Shown here one piece after another: positions 43,308-51,766 of a stretch of DNA of 64,000 bases. Under the pieces are notes generated by a model. That model was not told the DNA's origin, searched no databases, and saw nothing but the letters and a program-made list of their open reading frames with translations. The translations under genes were made by a program, and so were the position numbers. Positions within the stretch are counted from its first letter, which is position 1. Each line of letters starts with the position of its first letter. The DNA is taken from the NCBI RefSeq assembly GCF_902499135.1, contig NZ_CABVPR010000005.1:62001-126000 (forward strand), written 5' to 3'. This DNA is from Burkholderia dolosa. GTDB taxonomy: Bacteria > Pseudomonadota > Gammaproteobacteria > Burkholderiales > Burkholderiaceae.

Positions 43308-44456
43308 TCACCACTCGGCGACGCTGCCGTCCGCGTGGCGCCACACCGGGTTGCGCCAGCGATGGCCCGTCTTCGCCATCTCGCGCACCTTCTCCTCGTT
43401 GACGTCGATGCCGAGCCCGGGGCCTTGCGGAATCGCGACGAAGCCGTCGTCATAGCGGAACACTTCGGGATTGCGCAGGTAGTCGAGCAGGTCGTTGCCC
43501 TGGTTGTAGTGAATGCCGAGGCTTTGCTCCTGGATGAACGCGTTGTAGCTGACCGCATCGAGCTGCAGGCACGCGGCAAGCGCGATCGGCCCGAGCGGGC
43601 AGTGCAGCGCGAGCGCGACGTCGTAGCTTTCCGCGAGCGTCGCGATCTTCCGGCATTCGGTGATGCCGCCTGCGTGCGATGCGTCCGGCTGGATGATGTC
43701 GACGTAGCCGCCCGCCAGGATGTGCTTGAAGTCCCAGCGCGAGTAAAGCCGCTCGCCGAGCGCGATCGGCGTGTTCGTCTGGTTCACGATGTCGCGCAGC
43801 GCCTCGGCATTCTCCGACAGCACGGGCTCCTCGATGAACATCAGCTTGTACGGATCGAGTTCCTTCGCGAGCACCTTCGCCATCGGCTTGTGCACGCGGC
43901 CGTGGAAGTCCACGCCGATCCCGACGTGCGGGCCGACCGCGTCGCGCACCGCCGCGACGTTCGCGATCACCTGCTCGACCTTGTCGTACGTGTCGACGAT
44001 CTGCAGCTCCTCCGAACCGTTCATCTTCACGGCCTTGAAGCCGCGTTCGACGACCGCGCGTGCGTTGTTCGCGACGTCGCTCGGCCGGTCGCCGCCGATC
44101 CACGAGTAGACCTTGATCCGGTCGCGCACCTGGCCGCCGAGCAGCGCGTGCACGGGCACGCCGTGATGCTTGCCCTTGATGTCCCACAGCGCCTGGTCGA
44201 CGCCGGCGATCGCGCTCATCGTGATCGGGCCGCCGCGATAGAAGCCTGCGCGGTACATCACCTGCCAATGATCCTCGATCAGCAGCGGATCGCGCCCGAC
44301 GAGATAGTCGGCCAGTTCGTGGACGGCCGCTTCGACGGTGTGCGCACGGCCTTCGACGATCGGTTCGCCCCAGCCGACGATGCCCTCGTCGGTTTCGATC
44401 TTGAGGAACAGCCAGCGCGGCGGGACGACGAAGGTTTCGAGGCGGGTGATTTTCAT
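43308..44456 (-). CDS. dgoD: D-galactonate dehydratase
   Basis: DgoD dehydrates D-galactonate to 2-keto-3-deoxy-galactonate. The 382-residue enolase-superfamily protein keeps the known positions: metal ligands Asp183, Glu209 and Glu235 and catalytic His185 and His285 (GVDFHGR, FIEEPV, LGERLY and LALHCPLGP). The length also equals the E. coli enzyme. ATG 44456 has GGAGA upstream. It is divergent from a GntR gene, with an inverted repeat between. The remaining dgo genes (kinase, aldolase, transporter) are not in the window. Confidence 0.95.
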   Translation of the reverse strand: MKITRLETFVVPPRWLFLKIETDEGIVGWGEPIVEGRAHTVEAAVHELADYLVGRDPLLIEDHWQVMYRAGFYRGGPITMSAIAGVDQALWDIKGKHHGVPVHALLGGQVRDRIKVYSWIGGDRPSDVANNARAVVERGFKAVKMNGSEELQIVDTYDKVEQVIANVAAVRDAVGPHVGIGVDFHGRVHKPMAKVLAKELDPYKLMFIEEPVLSENAEALRDIVNQTNTPIALGERLYSRWDFKHILAGGYVDIIQPDASHAGGITECRKIATLAESYDVALALHCPLGPIALAACLQLDAVSYNAFIQEQSLGIHYNQGNDLLDYLRNPEVFRYDDGFVAIPQGPGLGIDVNEEKVREMAKTGHRWRNPVWRHADGSVAEW

Positions 44457-44544
44457 GAAGAGTCTCCAGGGTGGGCCGGCGCGGGCGCGCTCGCGCGTTG
44501 CCGGTCGCATGCTTTCGCGGTTATCCTAGCGCAAGCCGACTAAA

Positions 44545-44565
44545 AATAGTATTAATAGCACTATT
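44545..44565. promoter_or_regulatory. Operator-like inverted repeat between dgoD and the GntR gene
   Basis: AATAGT (44545-44550) and ACTATT (44560-44565) are exact inverted halves with a 9-base spacer, in an AT-rich island 20 bases before the GntR start. A further ATAGTG follows at 44572. Probable binding site for the divergent FadR-type regulator. Confidence 0.6.
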
Positions 44566-44585
44566 GTGCAGATAGTGGACAGCCG

Positions 44586-45290
44586 ATGCCCGCTCAACAA
44601 AGAACGACGATTCAACGCGACCTGCATGGACAGACGGCCTTTCGCCTCGCGACGGCGATCCTGCGCGGCGACTACGCGCCCGAATCGCTGCTGCCGCGCG
44701 AGCCCGAATTGATGGAGATGTTCGGCGTGAGCCGCACGGTGCTGCGCGAGGTGCTGCGCACGTTGACGTCGAAGGGGCTCGTCGAATCGCGGCCGAAGGT
44801 CGGCACGCGCGTGCGGCCGCGCCGCGCGTGGAACCTGCTCGATGCCGATCTGCTCGACTGGTACTCACGCGTCGCGCCGCCGCTCGCGTTCGCGCTGAAG
44901 CTGCAGGAGATGCGCGAGATGATCGAGCCGCACGCGGCGGCGCTGGCGGCCCGCGCGCACACGCCGGGCGGGTTCGACGCGATCGAGGACGCGGTGCGCG
45001 CGATGGCGGCCGCGCGCAACGTCGACGAATGGGTGCGTGCCGACCTGCGCTTTCATCTGAGCGTGCTCGAGGCCGGCGGCAACGAGCTGCTGGTGCCGCT
45101 CGGCGCGCTGATCGATCGCACGCTCGAGGCGCAGCTGCTGGTGAATGCGCACCGCGCGGACGTGTTCAACGCGTCGCTCGCCGAACATACGGCGATCAGC
45201 GACGCGATCCGCGTGCGCGACGAGGACGGCGCACGCCGCGCGATGGCGACGCTGCTCGCCGTCACGCGCGCGCGAATCGAGATGTCGTGA
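44586..45290 (+). CDS. dgoR: GntR-family (FadR subfamily) regulator, DgoR-like
   Basis: The 234-residue protein has a GntR winged helix (residues about 12-78, with LLPREPELMEMFGVSRTVLREVLRTLTSKGLVES) and a helical FCD ligand domain (about 100-225) whose Asp and three His residues (for instance DLRFHLSVLEAGGN and EHTAISDAI) can bind metal. Divergence from dgoD and the shared operator make it the likely galactonate-responsive repressor. ATG 44586. It converges on the DUF1272 gene with only 15 bases between stops. Confidence 0.85.
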   Translation: MPAQQRTTIQRDLHGQTAFRLATAILRGDYAPESLLPREPELMEMFGVSRTVLREVLRTLTSKGLVESRPKVGTRVRPRRAWNLLDADLLDWYSRVAPPLAFALKLQEMREMIEPHAAALAARAHTPGGFDAIEDAVRAMAAARNVDEWVRADLRFHLSVLEAGGNELLVPLGALIDRTLEAQLLVNAHRADVFNASLAEHTAISDAIRVRDEDGARRAMATLLAVTRARIEMS

Positions 45291-45305
45291 CGAGCCCGAC
45301 GGCGA

Positions 45306-45551
45306 TCACGCGCCCGCGCAGCCGCCGGGCTTCACGATGCGTTGCGTCGATGGCGGGTATTTCGCAAGCAGGCTCGCCGGCCGCCGCGGGCGCGTCACGA
45401 GTTCGCCGCCGCAGTTCGGGCAACGGCCTTTGAGCACTTCGTCGGCGCAGGTCGCGCAAAAAGTACATTCGAATGTGCAAATACGTGCGTCCGCCGAGTC
45501 GGGCGGCAGATCCTTGTCGCAGCATTCGCAGCCGGGGCGCAGTTCCAGCAT
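45306..45551 (-). CDS. DUF1272 zinc-ribbon-like protein
   Basis: The 81-residue protein begins MLELRPGCECCDKDLPPDSADARICTFECTFC and has paired Cys (CECC, CTFC, CATC and CPNC) that can bind one or two zinc ions; this is the DUF1272 pattern as I recall it. ATG 45551 is chosen because GAGG lies about nine bases upstream. ATG 45560 would leave no room for a ribosome site. Function unknown. Confidence 0.85.
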   Translation of the reverse strand: MLELRPGCECCDKDLPPDSADARICTFECTFCATCADEVLKGRCPNCGGELVTRPRRPASLLAKYPPSTQRIVKPGGCAGA

Positions 45552-45702
45552 GACGGTCATTCCTCGATCGACGGTGGCGGGCCGCGCCGACGGGCGTTGC
45601 GTGCGGCGCATGTGCGCGCTACTGTACGCGCTTGAGCCGGCCCGGCCAACGGTGTCCCGTTCGGGCGCCGCCGATGTGCACGGGCGATCGGAGGAGACGA
45701 CC

Positions 45703-46050
45703 ATGCTTTATCGCGGAAGCTGTCACTGCGGAGACGTGAAATTCGACGCGCAAGGCGATCTGCAGCGCGTGATGGCCTGCAACTGTTCGATCTGCCGGCG
45801 CAAGGGCGCGCTGATGTGGTTCGTGCCGCTCGAGCATATGGCGCTGCTGACGCCCGAAGAAAATCTCGCGACCTATACGTTCAACAAGCACGTGATCCGG
45901 CATCGCTTCTGCAAGCGCTGCGGGATTCATGCGTTCGGCGAAGGCGTTCATCCGGACGGCACCGCGATGGCGGCGATCAACGTGCGCTGCCTCGACGACG
46001 TCGACATCGACGCGCTGCCCGTCACGCATTTCGACGGCCGCTCGCTCTGA
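45703..46050 (+). CDS. GFA-family (glutathione-dependent formaldehyde-activating-like) protein
   Basis: The 115-residue protein carries the GFA zinc pattern: Cys7 and Cys9 (CHCG), Cys26, Cys28 and Cys31 (CNCSIC), and Cys70 and Cys73 (CKRCGIH). Family members bind zinc and some bind S-hydroxymethylglutathione, but most are uncharacterised, so formaldehyde activity is not claimed. GGAGGAG precedes ATG 45703. It is divergent from DUF1272 and convergent with the large PBP-like gene. Confidence 0.88.
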   Translation: MLYRGSCHCGDVKFDAQGDLQRVMACNCSICRRKGALMWFVPLEHMALLTPEENLATYTFNKHVIRHRFCKRCGIHAFGEGVHPDGTAMAAINVRCLDDVDIDALPVTHFDGRSL

Positions 46051-46098
46051 TCGGCATCCGGCGTTCGCGGCGCTGTGCGAACGGCGGCGCGCCCGCCG

Positions 46099-49000
46099 TC
46101 ACGACGGCTGGGTCGTCGGCGCTTGCGGCGCCGGCGTTTCGGCCTGCGGCGCCGGTCCTTCGGTGCGCGTGCCGGCTTCGACCGGCCGCTCGATCAGCGG
46201 AGCGAGCGCCGGCGCCATCGAGCGCAGCAACTGCACGGCCATCGCGCTCGTGAAATCGTAGCGCGCCGCATACGGCTCGTGCGCGGTCGCCGTCAGCACG
46301 CCGAAGAAGCGATCGCCGATCACGAAGACGAACGTGCCGCTGCGATTCACCTTGCGCGATTCGATCAGCCGCGCGCCGCGCGCATACACGTTGAAGCGCT
46401 GATCGCCCGTTCCCGTCTTGCCGTACACGTCGAGCATCTTGCCGTCCGGCAGCGTCAGGCCGCCCGCGAGGCGCCGCGCGGTGCCGTTCAGCACGACGTC
46501 GCGCAGCAGCGTGCGCGCGACCTTCACGATCTCGGGCGCCAGCAGCGGCTGCGGCTGCGCGGCCGCGCGCACGAAGCGCGTTTCGTACGGCGTGCCCTTC
46601 GCGAAGTCGAGACGCGTGATCGTTTCGGTGGGCACCTTGTCGCCGCCGGTCGCGATCAGGCCGATCAGTTTCGCGAGCGCGTCCGGCTGGTCGCCCGACG
46701 CGCCGATCGCGGCCGCGTACGACGGCGTGACTTCCGCGAACGGATAGCCGAGCGCGCGCCACGACTTCGTGATTTCCGCATACGCGCGCTGCTCGACCAT
46801 CCGGCGGATCCGCCGATCCTGCGTCGCGCGGTAGCGCGTCTTGTACAGCCACGAGTACGTGTAGAAGCGCGTATCGCGGCTGTCGCGCACCGCATCGTCG
46901 AGCGACGCATTCGGGTGCGCGCGCAAGTAGTTCAGCGTCCACAGCGCGAGCGGATGCACGCTCGCGATATAGCCGCGATCGTTGAGGTTGAAGCGGTCGA
47001 TCGCATACTTCGCGTACAGCGCGGCGAGGTCGTCGTCGGACAGCGACGCGGCCGGCGTGCCCTTCAACTGCGCGCGCATCTGCGCGTTGAACCACGCGAG
47101 CGATTCGTTCGGCGCGACGCTGCGCAGCACCGTCGCGATCTTCGGCGGCGACTTGCGCACGTCTTGCAGCATCAGCGCGAGCGCGTCGTCGGGCGTCTTG
47201 CCCGCATAGCGCGCGTAGTAGCGCTTCAGATAGACCTTGCTCTCGCCGTCGACGAACTGCTGCAGATAGTGCTTGCGCTGCTCGGGATCGCCGAGCCACG
47301 ACGACGACGGTCCGGCTGCCTTCAGCATCTCGTAGTGGACGATGTCGCGCATCAGCCGCACGAACACGAGGTTCACCGAATGCTCGAACGCGTGATGCAG
47401 CGTCATGATGCGTCCGTTGTCGGACTTGTCGAAGTTCGAGAACACCTGTGCGCCGCCGCCCGTGTAGAACACGTCGGGGCTCGCCGAATACTTGCGTTCG
47501 ACCGCCGCATCGAGCATCGCCTGCAGCGAGCGGTCGCGCGTATGCGACAGGTAGTCGATCGTCCAGCGCGACAGCGCGTCGATCGGGTCCGGCTTGACGC
47601 GCGCGAGCGCCGCGTTCGACAGGTTCGCGTAGCGCGCATGCAGCTCGGACACGATCTGCAGATACGTGATCAGCGTGCGCAGCTTAGCGGTCGAGCCGAG
47701 ATTGATGCGGCCGCCGCGATTCACGTCGAACGGCTGGTTCACGCTGTCCGTCTGCACGCGCAGCAGGTTCGCGCCGTTGCGATGCTCGTACAGCGTGAAG
47801 CTGTACGTGAGGTGCGACGGATCGTCTTTCGGCGCGAGCATCTCGAAGCCGTACAGGCCGGCCGCCTGCGCGCCTTCGCGCGTGGACGCCTGCGCGAGCC
47901 GTTCGGCAACCGCCTGCTGCACGCCGTTGTCGAGCGTGCTGGTCGCCTGCAGGTCGAGCTGGTCGAGCTGATACAGATCGTCGATGCCGAGTGCGGCGAG
48001 CAGCGACGCGCGCGCGGACGTCACGGCCTTGCGCGATACGAACGACTGCACGCGCGGCGGCGTCGGCGGCGCGCTGCGTTCGATGTGCGCGGCAAGCGCC
48101 GCGTCGCGCAGCGCGGGCGAGATCACGCCGCCGTTCGCGAGCAGCCGCAGATAGCTGTCGGTGAGCCGTTGCAGCGCCGGATAGCCGCGGTTGAGGAAAT
48201 ACGACGGCGCGCGCTGCGCGATGATCAGCGACAGCACTTCGCGGAACGTCTTGCCCTGCTGATCGACGTTGTCGCCGGTCGTCGGCGCGGACAGGATCCG
48301 GTTCACTTCGTTGAAGTCGCGGCCGTACCACGCGGCGAGGCCGTCGCCGATCCCGGTGATCTCGCCGACGCGCGGCCGCGCCGCGAGCGGCACCGAGTTC
48401 AGGTAGCGCACGACGATATCGCGGCGCGCGAGCATCGTCTGCGGGCCGTCGAGATAGGCGCGCACCGACGCGGACGCGATTTGCCTCAGCTTCTCCGGCG
48501 GCGACGCCGTGCGGCCTTCCGGCGAATGGCGGAACTTCTCGATCTGCGTCGCGAGCGTGCTGCCGCCGGGGCGCGCCTGATGGTGGTCGACCACGTGCAG
48601 CGCCTGATCGGCGAGCGCGCGGCTGAAGCGCCCCCAGTCGATCGCCGGGTTGCGGTTCGGCTGATTCGGATCGAGCAGATAGCGGTCTTCGATGAAGAGC
48701 AGCGAGTCGGTGACCACGCGCGGAATTGCGTCGAAGTCGGCATACCCGCGCTGCGGGAACACGGTCGCGAAGAGCGGCGAGCCGGTCGAGTCGAACAGCA
48801 TCAGCCCGGTCTGGTCTTTCTCTTCGTAAGGAAGGAACAGCCCGCGATCGGCGAGCGACAGCATCCGCTGCGAATCGCGCGCCTGCTTGCTGACGACGAA
48901 GCCGCGCGCGAGCAGGCGCTGCTGGAACGTCGGGATCATCGCGTAGCCGAGGCGCCGGTCGTACGGGCCGTTCGCCGGGAAGCGGATGTGGTCGCTCGCA

Positions 49001-49206
49001 CCTGCTTCCACCGTGTAGCCGACGTCGCGCGTCAGTTCGGACAGGTAGCGCGCCTGCAGCCGGGACGTTTCGATCTCGGTCTGCACGAGCCGCGCGACGA
49101 TCGCTACCGCGACGACCAAGGCGGCGACGAGGGACCACTTGATCCACGTCCAGACCGATGCGGGTCCGATCACGCGAGGCAGGATGCGATTCAGCGGCCG
49201 ATTCAT
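46099..49206 (-). CDS. Large divergent class A penicillin-binding protein-like enzyme
   Basis: The 1035-residue protein has a single N-terminal membrane anchor (WSLVAALVVAVAIVA, residues 24-38) and then a GT51-like glycosyltransferase region. Glu173-Asp174 lie in FIEDRYLL, GGSTLATQ is at 214-221, and DIVVRYLN is near 263. A transpeptidase domain follows with Ser505-x2-Lys508 (STAK), Ser610-Val-Asn612 and Lys930-Thr-Gly932. The active-site triads are all intact, but about 320 residues separate SVN from KTG, far more than usual. The GT51 motifs are degenerate (no EDxxFxxHxG His). It probably acts on peptidoglycan in the periplasm. It stands alone. Confidence 0.8.
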   Translation of the reverse strand: MNRPLNRILPRVIGPASVWTWIKWSLVAALVVAVAIVARLVQTEIETSRLQARYLSELTRDVGYTVEAGASDHIRFPANGPYDRRLGYAMIPTFQQRLLARGFVVSKQARDSQRMLSLADRGLFLPYEEKDQTGLMLFDSTGSPLFATVFPQRGYADFDAIPRVVTDSLLFIEDRYLLDPNQPNRNPAIDWGRFSRALADQALHVVDHHQARPGGSTLATQIEKFRHSPEGRTASPPEKLRQIASASVRAYLDGPQTMLARRDIVVRYLNSVPLAARPRVGEITGIGDGLAAWYGRDFNEVNRILSAPTTGDNVDQQGKTFREVLSLIIAQRAPSYFLNRGYPALQRLTDSYLRLLANGGVISPALRDAALAAHIERSAPPTPPRVQSFVSRKAVTSARASLLAALGIDDLYQLDQLDLQATSTLDNGVQQAVAERLAQASTREGAQAAGLYGFEMLAPKDDPSHLTYSFTLYEHRNGANLLRVQTDSVNQPFDVNRGGRINLGSTAKLRTLITYLQIVSELHARYANLSNAALARVKPDPIDALSRWTIDYLSHTRDRSLQAMLDAAVERKYSASPDVFYTGGGAQVFSNFDKSDNGRIMTLHHAFEHSVNLVFVRLMRDIVHYEMLKAAGPSSSWLGDPEQRKHYLQQFVDGESKVYLKRYYARYAGKTPDDALALMLQDVRKSPPKIATVLRSVAPNESLAWFNAQMRAQLKGTPAASLSDDDLAALYAKYAIDRFNLNDRGYIASVHPLALWTLNYLRAHPNASLDDAVRDSRDTRFYTYSWLYKTRYRATQDRRIRRMVEQRAYAEITKSWRALGYPFAEVTPSYAAAIGASGDQPDALAKLIGLIATGGDKVPTETITRLDFAKGTPYETRFVRAAAQPQPLLAPEIVKVARTLLRDVVLNGTARRLAGGLTLPDGKMLDVYGKTGTGDQRFNVYARGARLIESRKVNRSGTFVFVIGDRFFGVLTATAHEPYAARYDFTSAMAVQLLRSMAPALAPLIERPVEAGTRTEGPAPQAETPAPQAPTTQPS

Positions 49207-49644
49207 GGCGGCGTCTCCCTGAGGGGCACGGGCTTCGGCCGCACCCCATTAAGGATTAGTTTAGTCCTCAACTGCGGGCTGCCAAGAGCGGTTCACTACC
49301 GAGATGCGTCCGCGCAACGGGCATGCCCGCGCCCCGCGACGCCGGGGCGCCCCATGCCGCGAAGGGCGTGCACCGTCGTCGCGCATCGTCGTTGCACTTC
49401 GCGGTTGCAACGTGTGCGGGCGCTCGCAGGGCGCACGGTTCGGCGGGGACGACGGAGCGCAGCGGCGCGATGGCGATGCGCCGGATGCATGCATTGTGAA
49501 GAGCCGGCAATTCGGGCCGGATCGGATGCCGGGACGAACACGTGTGTACCGCCGCGCTACGGGTTTCCGCGCTGGCTTCGCGCGCCCGTCGCCGGTACGA
49601 TCGCCGGACCCGCGGCGCACGTCCGCTTTTCTTCCGGGAGCACC
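49207..49644. other. Intergenic region upstream of the PBP-like gene
   Basis: These 438 bases contain no supported gene. An AT-rich spot at 49249-49270 (ATTAAGGATTAGTTTAGTCC) may hold the PBP promoter. A compound stem lies at 49320-49358: GGCATG with CATGCC outside and GCGCCCCG with CGGGGCGC inside. It could be a structured leader or RNA element, but no known family is recognised. Confidence 0.5.
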
Positions 49645-50037
49645 ATGTCGATCCATCCGGTTGCGCTAGGCTGTACGGCCATACTCGGGCTGCTGCTGTT
49701 CGGGCTTGGGCTCGGCGTGTCGGTGACGCGCTTCAGGCAAACCACCGGCTGCGGATGTGCGCCCGATCCGACGAACGTGCTGCACAAGATCGTGCGCGCA
49801 CACGGCAACACCGCCGAATACGCGCCGTTTCTCGCGGTGCTGTTTCTCTACTTCGGCGCGCACGATCCGTCGCGCGCGATCCTCTCGCTGATCGTCGCGG
49901 CAACCGCGTGCCGTTGCCTGCTCGTTGTCGGGCTGCTCGCATGGCCGACGATGTCGCGGCCGAATCCGTTGCGTTTCATCGGCGCGTTCGGTACGTATCT
50001 GTGCGGCGCCGCGCTGAGTGTCGCGCTGTTTGTCTGA
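49645..50037 (+). CDS. MAPEG-family membrane protein
   Basis: The 130-residue protein has four membrane helices, with the MAPEG-like sequence RAHGNTAEYAPFLAVLFLYF (an RxHxNxxE-type motif, residues 53-72) and a C-terminal LRFIGAFGTYLCGAALSVALF. Members include microsomal glutathione transferases and many bacterial proteins of unknown activity. A Cys-rich CGCAPD segment precedes the motif. ATG 49645 follows GGGAG. The substrate is unknown. Confidence 0.85.
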   Translation: MSIHPVALGCTAILGLLLFGLGLGVSVTRFRQTTGCGCAPDPTNVLHKIVRAHGNTAEYAPFLAVLFLYFGAHDPSRAILSLIVAATACRCLLVVGLLAWPTMSRPNPLRFIGAFGTYLCGAALSVALFV

Positions 50038-50235
50038 GCCGCGTATCGCCGCGCGGGCCGCGCGATCGCAGCGGCCGCGCCGCCATGCAATGCACGAACG
50101 GCGCGCATTCAGCGAGCGGCTCGGTGCGCCGGTGATATCCTCGCGGCACGCCCGCGACCGACGGGCCGATACCGATAGCGTGCGTACGGTGCCCACACCG
50201 CGCGCCGGCGCGTTTCCGATGGAAGGACCGACATC

Positions 50236-50520
50236 ATGAGCCGCAAATTCATACTGAAGGGCGACGTGACCGATCACGGCGGCGTCGTGCTCGACGGAAT
50301 CGCGCATTCGTCGTTCGACGGCCGCGAACTCGCGTATCTCGGCGCGCCCGTATTCTGCGCCGCGTGCAACACGCAGGGCGTGATCGTGTCGGACGGCGGC
50401 GAGCGGACGATGACCGTGATGGGCAAGATCGTCGCGCTCGAACACGACTTGTGCCAGTGTCTGTGTACGCCGCAGCCGAAGCTGATTGCATCGCAGGAAA
50501 CCGGGACGATATCCGCGTGA
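50236..50520 (+). CDS. PAAR-domain protein
   Basis: The 94-residue protein resembles PAAR tip proteins that cap VgrG spikes of type VI secretion systems: FILKGDVTDHGGVVLDGIAHSSFDGRELAYLGAPVFC matches the PAAR beginning, and the Cys/His set (HGG, CAAC, HDLCQCLC) could bind the apical zinc. No VgrG, effector or T6SS gene lies nearby, so it is an orphan. GGAAGGA lies upstream of ATG 50236. There is no C-terminal effector domain. Confidence 0.8.
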   Translation: MSRKFILKGDVTDHGGVVLDGIAHSSFDGRELAYLGAPVFCAACNTQGVIVSDGGERTMTVMGKIVALEHDLCQCLCTPQPKLIASQETGTISA

Positions 50521-50560
50521 AGCGTGCGGTGCGCGTGCAGCGCGCGCGTCCCGCACGTCG

Positions 50561-50872
50561 TCAGACGCTGCCTTCGGTCTCGATCACGAGGATGCGCGCT
50601 TCGCCGAGCGGATGCGCGACGTGTTCGGTGCCGATCTCGGCATGGAACACGTCTCCCGTTTCGAGCACCGTCGCGTGCTCGACGCCAGCTTCGCGGTAGC
50701 GCATCTCGACGCGACCGTCGAGTACCGCGAACACCTCCTCTCCGTCGTTCACGTGCCATCGATACGGCCGATCGGTCCAGTGCACGCGCACCGTGATGCC
50801 GTTCATCTTTGCAATGTCGAGCGCACCCCACGGCCGATCGGCGGTGAACGCGGTGCTGCGGACGATTTTCAT
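50561..50872 (-). CDS. Small cupin-domain protein
   Basis: The 103-residue product is a single cupin barrel: WHVNDGEEVFAVLDGRVEMRY (first motif, residues 39-59) and ETGDVFHAEIGTEHVAHPLGEARILVIE (second motif). Such small cupins bind a metal and may be enzymes or sensors. No specific function can be given. It lies 94 bases downstream of the isonitrile hydratase-like gene and may be cotranscribed. Confidence 0.85.
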   Translation of the reverse strand: MKIVRSTAFTADRPWGALDIAKMNGITVRVHWTDRPYRWHVNDGEEVFAVLDGRVEMRYREAGVEHATVLETGDVFHAEIGTEHVAHPLGEARILVIETEGSV

Positions 50873-50966
50873 CGGTGTGTCCTCGGGCGCGAATGTCGAT
50901 GTCGTGCGATGCGGCCGGCGCGCCGCGCCGGCGCAACGTTCTGCTGCGGATCTGCCGATGTCGCAG

Positions 50967-51650
50967 TCAGTGCGACATCGTCTTCAGCGCGGCTTCGATC
51001 GTCTGCCTGCGTTTCGCGAGGCCGGGCGCCGAACGTTCGGTGACGCGCTGCACGATCGCGGCCGGCGCGGTGTCCGGCGAACCGGCGTCGAACGGCGGTG
51101 CGGGCGCGTATTCGAGTTGCAGCTGAATCGCCTGCGCTTCGTCGTCGCCGGCGAGCTCCGCGGCGATCGTCAGCGCGAAGTCGATGCCGGCCGTCACGCC
51201 GCCGCCGGTGATCAGGTTGCCGTCGCGCACGACGCGCTCGTGTACCGGCACCGCGCCCAGCGTTTCGAGCAGCGTGTGGAATGCCCAATGCGTCGTCGCG
51301 CGGCGACCGCGCAGCAGGCCGGCGACGCCGAGCAGCAGCGCGCCCGTGCACACCGACGTCACGTAGCGCGCGCTCGCCGCGCGCTGCCGGACGAACGCGA
51401 TCGTTTCGGCGTCGAGCAGCACGTCGTTGATGCCGATGCCGCCGGGCACGCAGATCACGTCGAGCGGCGGGCAGTCGTCGAACGTGCACGTAGGCGCGAG
51501 CGCGAGGCCGCTGCTCGACGCGACGGCATCGCGCGACTTCCAGACGAGATGGACGGCCGCATCGGGCAACGACGCGAGCACGTCGTGCGGGCCGGTGAGA
51601 TCGAGTTGCTGGACGCCGGGAAACACGAGAAGGCCGATATGCACGGTCAT
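50967..51650 (-). CDS. inhA: DJ-1/PfpI protein, isonitrile hydratase-like
   Basis: Isonitrile hydratase adds water to R-NC to give N-formamides. The 227-residue DJ-1/PfpI protein has the nucleophile-elbow Cys101 (TSVCTGALLLG) followed by Thr102, and Asp17 (QLDLTGP). As I recall, these are the residues reported for Pseudomonas InhA. ATG 51650 (MTVHIGLLVFPG) is preceded by GGAG. It is divergent from a GlxA-type regulator of the same fold across 116 bases that contain a palindrome. Confidence 0.75.
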   Translation of the reverse strand: MTVHIGLLVFPGVQQLDLTGPHDVLASLPDAAVHLVWKSRDAVASSSGLALAPTCTFDDCPPLDVICVPGGIGINDVLLDAETIAFVRQRAASARYVTSVCTGALLLGVAGLLRGRRATTHWAFHTLLETLGAVPVHERVVRDGNLITGGGVTAGIDFALTIAAELAGDDEAQAIQLQLEYAPAPPFDAGSPDTAPAAIVQRVTERSAPGLAKRRQTIEAALKTMSH

Positions 51651-51725
51651 GCGGAGACTCCGAATGGAAGGAAGGGCGCGCCGTCGACGACGCGATGGAC
51701 AGATCGATTCTAGGCGCGTACCGTT

Positions 51726-51739
51726 TGGCGAAATTGCCA
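51726..51739. promoter_or_regulatory. Inverted repeat between inhA-like and GlxA-type genes
   Basis: TGGCGAAATTGCCA (51726-51739) is a TGGC/GCCA inverted repeat with a 6-base AT-rich spacer, 28 bases before the regulator ATG. It suits an AraC-family or other dimeric regulator site for the divergent pair. Confidence 0.5.
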
Positions 51740-51766
51740 TATCGCCCACGTTTTCTGCCAATCGCC

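Noticed and set aside
45703-46050. GFA protein as a formaldehyde detoxification partner of the demethylating cluster
   Set aside because: It is 17 kb away with no shared operator and the family is mostly of unknown function, so a link would be speculation.
46075-50037. Very long plus-strand open frame covering the PBP-like gene
   Set aside because: Arg/His/Val-rich translation typical of the opposite strand of a GC-rich gene. The minus-strand protein has intact PBP motifs. Only the last part (the MAPEG gene, 49645-50037) is real.
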